Source of the DNA: Fibrobacter sp.
GTDB lineage: Bacteria > Fibrobacterota > Fibrobacteria > Fibrobacterales > Fibrobacteraceae
NCBI GenBank assembly: GCA_024398875.1
Contig: JAKSIJ010000008.1
Span: forward strand, 1-64,000
Length of the DNA: 64,000 bases
Direction of reading: 5' to 3'
Shown: piece after piece, positions 44,656 through 54,800 of the stretch
Layout of the letters: each line of letters opens with the position of its first letter
Position numbering within the stretch: the stretch's first letter is position 1
The notes under the pieces: generated by a model
The model's database searches: none
Seen by the model: only the letters and a program-made list of their open reading frames with translations
Told to the model about the DNA's origin: nothing
Translations under genes and position numbers: made by a program

Positions 44656-45357
44656 ATGCCCGACAAAGAAGAATCTTTAGCCACACATCTGGAGGCTTTG
44701 CGCTCAACCCTTATCCGCTGCCTTGTCGCGGTCGCTCTCATCTTTGTTCCTGCATTTTTTGCCGCTCCCTACTGCATTGATTTTCTCACCAAAACCCTTG
44801 TAAAATCGGCGCCCGTCCTGCATTATTTTGCGCCTATGGAAGTTTTCATCCTGCAAATGAAGGTGGCCTTCGTTATCGCCATTCTCATTGCATTCCCCTA
44901 CATCGCCTACCGCATCTGGAAATTCATCCTCCCCGCCCTCTACGAAAACGAAAAGAAGTTCATCTGCAAAATCGTCGGTTTTTCCAGCATTCTCTTTATT
45001 GGCGGCGCCGCCTTCTGTCTCTTTGTCTGCTTCCCATTGGTCATCAATTTCGGCATGAGTTTTGCAACCCTGAATATCCAGCCCATCATGGGAGTTTCGC
45101 AAGTGGTGAGCCTCGCCCTTTGGCTCTCCATCGCCTTCGGTCTCATGTTCCAATTTCCGCTAGTCACCTACGGCCTTGTCCGCAGTGGCATTGTAGAGTA
45201 TAAAACCATTTGCAATAAACGGCCCTATGTGTTGGTAGGCATTCTCATTCTCGCCGCAATCCTCACCCCGCCCGATGTTTTGAGCCAGTTAATTCTTGCA
45301 ACGCCCACCTACCTCCTCTTCGAATTGGGCTTGTTTTTCGCCCGACACAGTAGATAA
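44656..45357 (+). CDS. tatC: Twin-arginine translocase subunit TatC
   Basis: 233 residues with six transmembrane helices. 'ATHLEALRSTLIRCL' at the N-terminus carries the conserved Glu and Arg of the signal-peptide-binding face, and 'FIRPALYENEKK'-like 'FILPALYENEKKF' and 'AILTPPDVLSQLILATP' are family landmarks. TatC recognises twin-arginine signal peptides. Operon with tatA upstream; the alpha/beta hydrolase follows after 20 bp. Confidence 0.96.
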   Translation: MPDKEESLATHLEALRSTLIRCLVAVALIFVPAFFAAPYCIDFLTKTLVKSAPVLHYFAPMEVFILQMKVAFVIAILIAFPYIAYRIWKFILPALYENEKKFICKIVGFSSILFIGGAAFCLFVCFPLVINFGMSFATLNIQPIMGVSQVVSLALWLSIAFGLMFQFPLVTYGLVRSGIVEYKTICNKRPYVLVGILILAAILTPPDVLSQLILATPTYLLFELGLFFARHSR

Positions 45358-45377
45358 TTTGGAAGATGAGGTTTTTT

Positions 45378-46577
45378 ATGAAAAAGATTTTCAAACTGCT
45401 GCTCATCCTTCTCGTCGCCACCGTCCTGCTCATGGCGGCTCTTCTGTTGCTCTCTTCAAAAGGCGAAAACGCTACGGCAACATCCAAGGAGCAAATTTCC
45501 ACTACAACGTCTGCGCCCCGAATTTTCTCTAACGCAGAAGACCCGCTGCTCGGCGCTCCTTACCGCATTCATTCCCTTCAGAATGGCAACTTCTACGCCA
45601 CCCTCATTGAATATCCCTTCGGCAGTTCCCCGCGGGTAGATGCGCAGGATGAATTTCCCCGCGGCATCATTCTCTACCTCCACGGCTATAACGACTACTT
45701 CTTCCAAAAGGAACTGGCCGAGAAAGCAGACTCCGCAGGCTTTGCCTTCTTCGCCATCGATCTCCATTACTTCGGGCGTTCCTACCGCGAAGGCGACCCG
45801 CGGGCCGACATGCGTAGCCTCACGGAATACTTCGGCGAACTGGATTCCGCCATCGCTTTGAGCAAGCGCATCGTCCAGCAAAGCATCGACAAGGCCACCA
45901 CATCCGCCGCGGACAGCGCCAGCGAAAACAGCCCTAGCGCAAACAGCGAAAATGCAATCCCCGCGACCATGCCTTACATCCTCATCGGGCATTCCATGGG
46001 CGGTCTCAACCTTTCCCTCTACGCCGCCCACCGACCAGACTCCCACTTCGACGCCATCATTCTCAACAGCCCCTTCCTAGAAATGAACTTCAACTGGGCT
46101 GTCCGCAACCTTGCCCTCCCCGTCGTTTCTGGCCTAGGCCGCCTCTTCCCCAACGTAGCCCTCCCTGGAACCGGCGACCCCAATTACGCCAACTCCCTAC
46201 ACAAATCGCAAAAAGGGGAATGGGATTTCGACACCACCCTCAAAACTTTTGCAAGGCCCAAGCAATATTTGGGTTGGGTGAGGGGCGTCCATCTCGGGCA
46301 TAATGAAATCAAGGAAGGCCTCCACATCAAAGCCCCCATTCTCGTCATGCACAGCGACTGCAGCATCGATAGCAAAGAATGGGTGGAGGAATTCACCCAC
46401 TGCGATGGGGTATTGAACCACGAGCAGATTATGGAACAGGCGCCAAATCTGGGTGAAAACGTCACCACCGTCACCATCCCAGACGGCCTTCACGACCTCT
46501 ACCTCTCCCCCAAACCCGTCCGGGACAAGGCCTACGAAGAGACTTTCCGCTTTATCGACAAAAACCTGCGAAATTAG
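45378..46577 (+). CDS. Alpha/beta hydrolase (serine aminopeptidase/monoacylglycerol-lipase type), membrane-anchored or exported
   Basis: 399 residues starting at the ATG 45378, 6 nt after GATGAGG; an ATG at 45366 would add four residues. A hydrophobic N-terminal helix (about 5-25) is a signal anchor or signal peptide, followed by a Thr/Ser-rich spacer and a Hydrolase_4-type domain: 'GIILYLHGYNDYF' oxyanion region, nucleophile Ser in 'LIGHSMGGLN', Asp in 'VMHSDCSI' and His in 'PDGLHDLYLS'. It probably hydrolyses lipid or ester substrates in the periplasm. It follows tatC by 20 bp and may share its transcript. Confidence 0.88.
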   Translation: MKKIFKLLLILLVATVLLMAALLLLSSKGENATATSKEQISTTTSAPRIFSNAEDPLLGAPYRIHSLQNGNFYATLIEYPFGSSPRVDAQDEFPRGIILYLHGYNDYFFQKELAEKADSAGFAFFAIDLHYFGRSYREGDPRADMRSLTEYFGELDSAIALSKRIVQQSIDKATTSAADSASENSPSANSENAIPATMPYILIGHSMGGLNLSLYAAHRPDSHFDAIILNSPFLEMNFNWAVRNLALPVVSGLGRLFPNVALPGTGDPNYANSLHKSQKGEWDFDTTLKTFARPKQYLGWVRGVHLGHNEIKEGLHIKAPILVMHSDCSIDSKEWVEEFTHCDGVLNHEQIMEQAPNLGENVTTVTIPDGLHDLYLSPKPVRDKAYEETFRFIDKNLRN

Positions 46578-46638
46578 GCAAATTTCGTCAACTTTATTTT
46601 GCAACGGAAATCATCCCTAAAGCATCTAATTCATTGGA

Positions 46639-47190
46639 ATGGACGAAAAAGTCATTATCAAGAAGCTTTGTGAAGGCAGTCGGGAGGCGCTAGGCCTCCT
46701 CTGGCAAGAGACCAGCAGCAACGTGCTGAACCTCGCCTTCAGAATGCTGAAAGATAGAGACCAGGCCGAAGACATCCTGATGGATGTGTTTGTCTCCGTT
46801 CCAAAAGCGATTCTCGGCTTCCGCGGGAACTCCTCAATTTCTACCTGGCTCTACCGCCTAACGGTAAACGCCTGCCTCATGAAATTGCGGACAGACAAGC
46901 GCCACCGGGAACTGGAAAGCGAAAATGTGGATGTGATAACGGAAGAGGCCTTGGGCAAAATGGAAAACTCGGGAACAGCGTCGCAAGCAGCGGACCCAGA
47001 ACTTCTGGAAATGGGACTTTCCAAACTCCCAGCCGATACCCGCAGCATGCTCTGGCTCAAAGACGCAGAAGGGCTCGATTTGAAGGACCTGTGCGACATC
47101 TTCAACATGCCCGAGGGCACCATCAAGGCAAGGCTCAGCCGCGCACGCCACGCTGTTCAGAATTTTTTAAAGGAGGAAAGTGATGTCTAA
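46639..47190 (+). CDS. ECF-type RNA polymerase sigma factor
   Basis: 183 residues with region 2 ('VLNLAFRMLKDRDQAEDILMD') and region 4 ('LPADTRSMLWLKDAEGLDLKDL', 'EGTIKARLSRARHA') of the ECF sigma-70 family. The next gene overlaps its end and encodes a single-helix membrane protein, the probable anti-sigma factor; a Spy/CpxP-like protein follows. This suggests an envelope-stress or metal-responsive regulon controlled by release of the sigma factor. Confidence 0.95.
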   Translation: MDEKVIIKKLCEGSREALGLLWQETSSNVLNLAFRMLKDRDQAEDILMDVFVSVPKAILGFRGNSSISTWLYRLTVNACLMKLRTDKRHRELESENVDVITEEALGKMENSGTASQAADPELLEMGLSKLPADTRSMLWLKDAEGLDLKDLCDIFNMPEGTIKARLSRARHAVQNFLKEESDV

Positions 47191-47551
47191 CGCAAACATG
47201 CAAAGAGCAGAATGCCAGGCCATAGACTTCTCCAAAATAGAACGGCTCACTCCCAAGGCAGATTCCTGGGACAAAGTCTGCAAACGCCTGGATGAAGAAG
47301 AGAGCAGCAAGTTCATCTCTCTAAAGGCAATCTACGGGGCCATTCCCATGGCTGCCGGATTCATGCTGGTTGCATTTACCGCCATGTTCTTCCTGTTGAC
47401 TCACGAAGGCACCAGCCCCATTTCTATGGATGAAATCACATCCTCCGAATTTACCGCCTGGTACGATGAACTGGGCGAAGAAGAAACCAACGATTTTGAA
47501 TTTTTGGACGAATCCACAACCATCAGTTACCTGATGAAGGAGGAAAAATGA
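47183..47551 (+). CDS. Putative anti-sigma factor, single transmembrane segment
   Basis: 122 residues. Start at the ATG 47183, 6 nt after AGGAGG; the frame opens one codon earlier with GTG. About 50 cytoplasmic residues, one helix ('IPMAAGFMLVAFTAMFFLL'), and an acidic periplasmic part of about 45 residues. No zinc-binding HxxxCxxC motif is visible, so it is not a ZAS-type anti-sigma factor; the role is inferred from its position overlapping the ECF sigma gene by 8 bp and its topology. Confidence 0.75.
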   Translation: MSNANMQRAECQAIDFSKIERLTPKADSWDKVCKRLDEEESSKFISLKAIYGAIPMAAGFMLVAFTAMFFLLTHEGTSPISMDEITSSEFTAWYDELGEEETNDFEFLDESTTISYLMKEEK

Positions 47552-48144
47552 AAGGTTCCGCCAAATTACTCATCGCAAGCATTATCATCTTTGCTTGCTC
47601 CATTGGATTCTTTGCAGGAGCCCTCTGCTTTGGCTGCAAAGGAATGCCCTGCATGAACGGGAATCCCCCCTGTATGCAAAAAATGATGACTCCTCCGGGA
47701 ATGCCTGGCATGAAGGGGCCTCATGGGGATAAAGGCCCGTGGGCTCATAAAAAAGGGTTCCGTCACGACATGATGGATTCCATTTTGCAAGTCACGCCGG
47801 AGCAGAAGACCGCTCTAGAAAAACACCGCCAGCAGATGGATTCCTGCTTCAAGGCTCTCAACGGGCAGAAAATGGCCGCCGAGAAGGAACTGCGTGAAGC
47901 TCTCGATAACGGTACTGCAGAACAGATTGATGCCGCCAAGGCAAAAATCCTCTCTGCACAAGAAGCTCTCCTAGCCGCCCGCGTAGAAGGCGTGAAGAAC
48001 CTGAAGACCATCCTCACTGAAGAACAGCAGGCCAAGTTCAAGGAATTCCACAAGAAGCATCGCCATCACAAGAAGGGCTTCGGCCCCAAAGACGGCAAAG
48101 GCCCTGGCCCGATAGCCGAACCCCCTGCCGCACCTCAGGAATAA
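47548..48144 (+). CDS. Spy/CpxP-like periplasmic stress protein with Met/Cys/Gly-rich N-terminal region
   Basis: 198 residues. An N-terminal signal anchor (about 5-27) leads into a Met/Cys/Pro/Gly-rich stretch ('GCKGMPCMNGNPPCMQKMM', about 31-49) that could bind soft metals such as Cu or Zn, then a helical region with 'LQVTPEQKTALEKHRQQMD' and 'LTEEQQAKFKEF', the two LTxxQ-type motifs of the Spy/CpxP family. The tail is His/Lys/Gly/Pro-rich. Start overlaps the previous gene by 4 bp. It probably acts as sensor or chaperone for the sigma/anti-sigma pair. Confidence 0.85.
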   Translation: MKGSAKLLIASIIIFACSIGFFAGALCFGCKGMPCMNGNPPCMQKMMTPPGMPGMKGPHGDKGPWAHKKGFRHDMMDSILQVTPEQKTALEKHRQQMDSCFKALNGQKMAAEKELREALDNGTAEQIDAAKAKILSAQEALLAARVEGVKNLKTILTEEQQAKFKEFHKKHRHHKKGFGPKDGKGPGPIAEPPAAPQE

Positions 48145-48167
48145 TTTTTCTCCTTAGAACAACAAAG

Positions 48168-48191
48168 CCCTCGATTCAATCGAGGGTTTTC
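48168..48191 (+). terminator. Rho-independent terminator of the sigma-factor operon
   Basis: CCCTCGATT/AATCGAGGG stem around a single C (in practice a 7-8 bp stem with a short loop), followed by TTTTCC. It lies between the convergent Spy-like and LolA-like genes. Confidence 0.85.
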
Positions 48192-48212
48192 CTTTATTTC
48201 GGTGTTTTCACA

Positions 48213-48881
48213 CTACTCCACATCAAACATCTTGCTGGGCAGCACATGACGCTGCTTGGCATTGAGAATTTCTAGAACCACATTGCTTTCGCCACCCTGG
48301 AGAATGGACGATTTAATGACCACCTTCTTGAGCGTTCCCGGCAAATCACATGAATTGTCGCAATATTCAAAGCTGCTTTCAGCATTCGTTCCATTCACCA
48401 CCATCTTCATTTTCACGACACGCCTCTGCTTTTGCGAATAGTAGAGCGTGGGTTTGGACGCATCCTTGGGCGTGAGTTTCCAGAGATTTCCCTCGGCAAC
48501 CGGAGTGCTGTAGTCATCGGGACTGCCCATCTGCTTATTTATGTCTGTAGGCTTTGGGGAGGGCATGTTCTGTGATGGTAGAACTTTTCCGCTCTTCAAG
48601 TCAATCACCTTCATCCGCCCATCATTCTGTACCATCTTCATCTGCATCATACTTGATTTTATCGTGGTCACGGACTTGCCTTCCCCTGCAGTGATGATGG
48701 TCGTCTGCACCTGTTGCGGGAGTTGTCCGGGCAGTGTTACAGTGGTTCGCATCTGCATTTCACAAGTGTCAGGAAAGGCTGCCTTTTTCTGGTTGTCAAA
48801 CACTGCGTTCAAATCCAGAGCAAACGCAGGTATCCATGCCAGGAACAATCCTGCAAAAAATATTGATATTAATTTATTCAT
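48213..48881 (-). CDS. LolA-like outer-membrane lipoprotein-sorting family protein, periplasmic
   Basis: 222 residues with a signal peptide of about 21 residues (cleavage after 'IPAFA'). The remainder is beta-rich with LolA/LolB-like features: 'DTCEMQMRTTVTLPGQ', 'WKLTPKDASKPTLYYSQKQRR' and 'KKVVIKSSILQGGESNVVLEIL'. One cysteine pair ('EYCDNSC') may form a disulfide. It begins 7 bp after the stop of the giant lipase-like gene with GTGAGG before its ATG, so it is the last gene of that operon and may help deliver or fold that protein; that link is inference. Confidence 0.75.
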   Translation of the reverse strand: MNKLISIFFAGLFLAWIPAFALDLNAVFDNQKKAAFPDTCEMQMRTTVTLPGQLPQQVQTTIITAGEGKSVTTIKSSMMQMKMVQNDGRMKVIDLKSGKVLPSQNMPSPKPTDINKQMGSPDDYSTPVAEGNLWKLTPKDASKPTLYYSQKQRRVVKMKMVVNGTNAESSFEYCDNSCDLPGTLKKVVIKSSILQGGESNVVLEILNAKQRHVLPSKMFDVE

Positions 48882-48888
48882 AAAAACC

Positions 48889-51800
48889 TCACAATAACGA
48901 AAGCAATTTCGTTGCTTTTATGGTTCCGTTTATTTTCAACACAAGATACGTCGTCCTCGGATTGATTCCCGTCCAGTCAACGGCCACCAACTGTTCTCCC
49001 GGTTGCAGCGTCCCATTAAATATAGATTTTACGGGTATGCCGATGGCATTCACCAGATCAAGGGAAAGAGTTGTCCAGGAATCCAACGAAAGCACAAGTC
49101 CATCCTCCGTGCGCACAATAGGGATAGAAACGTCTCCATGATACCCGTTGTCCAAAGTTTCCGGATTTCCATTCGATGTCCCGGCAACAATGGATGTTTC
49201 CGGCCATGAGGGGTCATCTCCATAGATGCGATTGCCGAGGGAGTCAAACACGCAGATTCCCCGAGCTTCTGCCATGGAGGTGGAGAGCCCGACATGACCC
49301 GGGTCATCGGAAGAATTCCATATGTTGGCCCATCCCGAAAGATGGAGAGATATGTTCACCGGATCGTTCATGGCGTTCCCGGCACCTATAGAACCCCTAC
49401 AGCGGACCCTCACCTGGAAACGGCCCGAGCCCAGACTTTCCAATTCCGCCGTGGAACATGCCGACAGGTAGTTTATGTCCATTATGGGAGCAAGGCCCTC
49501 CTCCACGTGGAAGTAGTAACGCACCTCGAAATCACGAAGGGCCGTGTTGCCAAGGTTTTCCACCGTGAAATGTATTTCACTCGCCTGGTTGTCATTGCGT
49601 GTGTCAGAAGCAAGCACCCTGGGCTTCACCACGATGGATGCCTCGTCCTCCATTTCCACGCATCTACCACCTATCAGGTTGTTGTCCCTATCCAGAACGA
49701 CAATCCCTTCGTCCACGGCATACCCATCCATTGCCGCAGTTACAAACGACGGGTCGTCCTCCGCATTCCAGGGGGACCAATCGGCATTATACAGCCCAAA
49801 ATGCGGACCCTCGCCATAGAAGGCGGAGTCATTCGGGGCAAGAACAAATCCATTGAAGTCCCATTCAGCATACCCAGTGCGCGCACTCTCCGAATGAATC
49901 TGGAGATCGACTGAATTTTGCGGGAAAAACGCAGAAGTCTGAACCTGCGTGGGGTCCTCGCCTCTGAAATAGTAACGGACGGAGTAGCCGTTGATAGTCT
50001 CGTCCGAGATGTTTTTCAGTCTGATGCGTGGACGGAGCATGGACCTGTCCAGGAATCCCTCGTATTTCAGCGAAGTCTGGATTTTTGACGGGGACTGAGC
50101 TTCCATATCCATCCCCGTCAAGCCTCTTCCCCAGGCAACCATGGCGGGCGATATGGTGGCCTCGGAAAGAGCGATTCCGCCAATCTGCACACCCGTGGGG
50201 GCCTCCAGCAAAATGGAATGTGTCCCCCGTGAAAGGTGAAGCGCGGCTCCAGATAGCGCCGACGCCCTCCAGACACCAGAAAGCGCCAGGGTGCCGGAAA
50301 CCACCGTGCCCTCGCCAACGGAGACCTCTGCACTTGAAAGATTTGCGGAACGGGCATAGACGACAACCTGATAGTCACCAGCCTTCTCGACAAACACATT
50401 CATGCGAAGTCTTGAGGCATCCCCGCCAGCTTCCAGATAGCGGTTTCCAGCCACCGCACAGGAGAACTGCCCAGAGAACCCATTCATGACATTGACGTCC
50501 TTCACGGAGACAACTATCACGTTGGACAGATTTCCATTGTCCGTGGCAGGCATGGAAAGATAGGCGATTTCACTGCCTGTGAGCGCACCGGTATAGAACC
50601 TGACATCGGCGATGTTGCCCACGAAAGAATTTCCGGATGATGAGCCCAGCGTGAGGGAGCCATAGAGCTCCCTATCGGCAGAAATCCCGCCAGGCACGAA
50701 CTTGACCGGCGTTCCATCCACATAGAAACGGACTCCGTCCGCATCCGAGACCACCGCGACATGGGCCCAGGATTTCGTTAGAGCGGGCAGGACATCGCCC
50801 GAAATCCATTCACGGCCGCCTTCGGAAAGCGAAAGTGAGCGTCCCTTCTGTAAAAGGCGTATGGACAGGTTTCCCGGACCAGTGAAGGAAATGATGTTTC
50901 TCCACACATCGGGTGCATTGCCACGCTTCATGCGGAATTCCAGCGTGTAGGAGTCCGTGGTACCCAAATCCACTCGCCCACTGCCCACCGCATGGTCGCT
51001 TGCAGCGCCGAAATAAATCCCGGCATCGCTCTGCCACGGGTTCTGAACGGAAGATAGTTCAAGATCATGCTCTCCGTTGAGGAACTCGTAAGCCTTCGCC
51101 CCTGTCCCCTCGCGGGCGGGATACCACAGGGCAAGTGTTGCCGGGTAGGGATACAACCTGTCGGATACATACGTTGTGTCCGCATGGTTGTGGCCGAAAT
51201 CTTCCGCACGGAACGCCATTCTCAATTTGCATCCCATGCACCCCGAAAGCTCCTCACGGGTCAGGCGGAAAGTCGCATTCACGGTTCCCGATGAATCCGG
51301 GGTCAATTCCAGTTCCCGTAGCGAAATTCCGCCAAAAACGGGAGACAGCGACACTGACGCGAGCCCGGATTCCGAATCGGCAACCCTGGCGCTCACGGTG
51401 AAGATTCGGTCAAGAACGTCGGAGGATTCCTGAACGGTAAAGCCCTCGACAACGGGGCGCAAAGAATCCGTGTATACCAGGGGACCTGCAATTTGCTGTT
51501 CAAATCCAAGAGTGGATATCCCGAGATACCTGGATTCGTAGACACCCGTAGGAATTTTTCCAACGGGCGATAGCCCCAGAGACCTGGTGCCGTCATAGAC
51601 AATGGTGTCCGGAGTATTCCCATGGATTTCTGCAACAAGACCTCCGTCGCGATAGAGCGAGACCATTCCCACACCCGGATGGTTGCAGCTAGCCCCATAA
51701 GCCATATAGCCATTGTCAAGTCCAAGCCATAGGGAATCCCGAGGAACAACGCAGGCAAACTCGGCAGGGAGTGTATCAACAGGAGAAATCCTATTCAAAG

Positions 51801-54800
51801 AATCTGTGATGACTGAATCCATGGCAACAAAAACAGAGAATGTTCTCGTCTCAGCCGAAATCAACATGTACTCCCAATCATCTCCCATCCCACCGCAACT
51901 TTTATCTAGTGGACTAGGGCACATTTTTACATTTCCATCAGCATCGTCATTAACCAATGGTTTCTCATCAGCGTCCAAATAACCATACAAGGCATCTTCC
52001 AATGGCACAAATTTTCTATTTACAAAATCAACTTTATATAAACGCAAGGCTTGCGGAGTTATCCCATTCCTTGTCATTTCTTCCTTGGATATCCTTGTTT
52101 GGATTCTAGGGTATGGACCAACACCAAAATCATAACTTGGCAACACCTCCACAATGGGACCAACAATAGCCATATCTTCATATACATCCAATCCATAATC
52201 CTGGGCATTTGCTGTACGAACAGTTATATTCTCCCCATTAGGAAAAGAGCCTTGCGGAAAGGATACAGTCACATCCTTCAATGCTGAGTGTACAATATTA
52301 TCAGTTTCTGTATTAATACCGGCACCTACCACCATATCAAAAGTGATATAATAATAGTTGCTAGCAGCATCTCCCCATGTTAATAAAAACTGAGTATTTC
52401 CCTGCAAACGATTCGTATTAAACCAAGTAATACGATGATTCCCAGAAGATTCAACTCGTACGCTGTCTAAAACTGAGTAATAAACACCATCCTTTAGATA
52501 CGCCAACCGATATACCTTATTCGCCTCTAAATAGCCCCGTACCTCAACAAACTCCTTTAACCTTCTTTGGTTAATATCTTTTTTATACTCAATATCAACA
52601 TTACTTTCTGTAGGCATTTGCGTCCCTATGGCAAAGTGGGTGTGTTCCGACGAATCCAAATATGTAACTTGAGCGGAATTGATTTTAAAATTTTTGACCC
52701 ATGGCAATTGGCCAACATAGAGGCTTTCCTTAGCCACACTAGCGGAAGTTTTCTTTGTAGGCAGCAATGATAGCGAATCCATCGACTTTCGATAAATCTT
52801 TGATTTTAACTGTTGTGCATTTATGTAAATCGAATCTTTCGAACTTTTATAAAGAGATGTATCTACACCCTTTAAAGTAAATTTCCATTTGTAATTCAAG
52901 CTTGGTGCACCTAAATCTTCCAATCCTGTAGTATGATAAAAAGAATGCTTTTGGTTATTGTAATCATTTGATTGTAGCCTAAACTCACCGTTTTTTCTCA
53001 CCTTTGATTCTACATCTTTGCTTATTCCAAGAGCACTTATTGAATCTGGAGAATAAGGCAATTTTGCGTCTAATAGATTTGTGTAGTTGGAGAGGCTTGA
53101 AAGATTCCTAAAATAAGGCAATGTCACATATCTTTGGCGCCATAAAGTGTCATCGTAATCTCCAACATAATAATGTATTCGAGATGCTGCTCTATAGTAT
53201 TTCAGTGAATCGTTGCCCGCAGGAATTTTCCCTATGGGGGCAGGGAACAGATATGATACCTTTAAAGAATCTGCTTTGGTTTCTAATTCCGCGACAACTT
53301 TGTTATAGCTCACAAAGAAATCTACCCCACCATGTTGTAGTAAATCCGTATCAAAATTTTTGTTTAAACTAGTTAACTGTCTATGATACGAATTTCCTTT
53401 TATATCCTTCCCAAAAACATCTGCAACAAAATGAGACGTCTTATCCTTCGCATAGAACTTCATAGAAAATTTGGAAGGTTTTCCATATCCACTGATTTCA
53501 TCCGGAAAGAGGAATATATTATCACTCCCTGTCAACTCCCTGGAGGTAAAGAATGGAAGATGTTGTGTTTCAAAAGGAGTCAATCTTCCATACGTGTTGC
53601 TATGTTTCCACTTTGTCCCGTCATAATAAGAATATCCTCGTCTTTTTGAATCCTTCAGAAAACCCGATTCCATTTGGTTTTCCAAAACCTTCATGTATCC
53701 CGAAGATTCACCATAAATTGTAGTATTGGTCGGGTCAAAGCGAATTGTTTTGTTGACCAGGTTGTCGTACCCAAAACCTGCATTCCAATAAAATTCAGGT
53801 ATTTCTAATGATAAAGTGAATATAATATCCTCAAAACCCTTATCGTTATTGTAGCAATGCGCTCCGTTTCGAACTTGACCCAAATTATAATAGTAGTAGG
53901 TATTATGTATTGGACATTGCTCTAAACCTAAATAATTCCACGACATAACCTTTACAGCACCTCCGTTATGAATTAGAGTGCACTCCTCATTCTGGGGATC
54001 TATCTTAAGTTTGAATAGTTTTGCCTCTGGATTATAATTTTCCGCTCCATAATTACAATCTTTCAAAGAATCTGCGTGACACCCAACATTTACAGTATCC
54101 TGCAATGCGCCCCATTCATCTGAAACATCATTGCTATGATTTCTTGTTGGTTTCGGCATAACATAACTGAAGTGCGCAAACGCATTCATTGTATCTTTTG
54201 AAAGGCTTTCATCAGTCGAATCCTTCATGTAAGCAGGAAATGCATACACGTTCAAAATGGAGTTTTCATTGACAGAAAAAGCGCGTCCATCCTCAATAGA
54301 CCCAACAGATTCATGAAAAATTAATGTATCAAGCACCGTCTTGTTTTTGTAAAAATGAACCAATTTCTTTCTATAAAAAAGATGCCGCTCCCCATCGTAT
54401 GTCGGCGAACCAGAATCACAACCATTTTCATCAAGTTTGGCATCAAAAACCACAAAAATCACCAAATCAATGGAATCCCTTTGCCGCAAAATTCCCAAAG
54501 AAAAGCGCTCCGCATCAAAAGCCAATGGGATTTGAGACCCCGAAGGCTCCGCGGTATATTGCAGTGTTCCCTGCAAACTATCAGGCAGATACCATCCTTC
54601 TACATCAGCTTGAACAAGGTAATCGGCAATGGGTTCATAGCGGAAAGAACTGTAATTAGAATCCCATACAGCTTCCGACACATAAACACTTGGTGTTCCC
54701 GCTGTTTGCGGACTTGCGGGAGTCATATTCACCATGGAATTTGCATATATAACATTGAACTCAGATGTTGTTGAGTCCTTTTGTGTGGAGTCATCACTTG

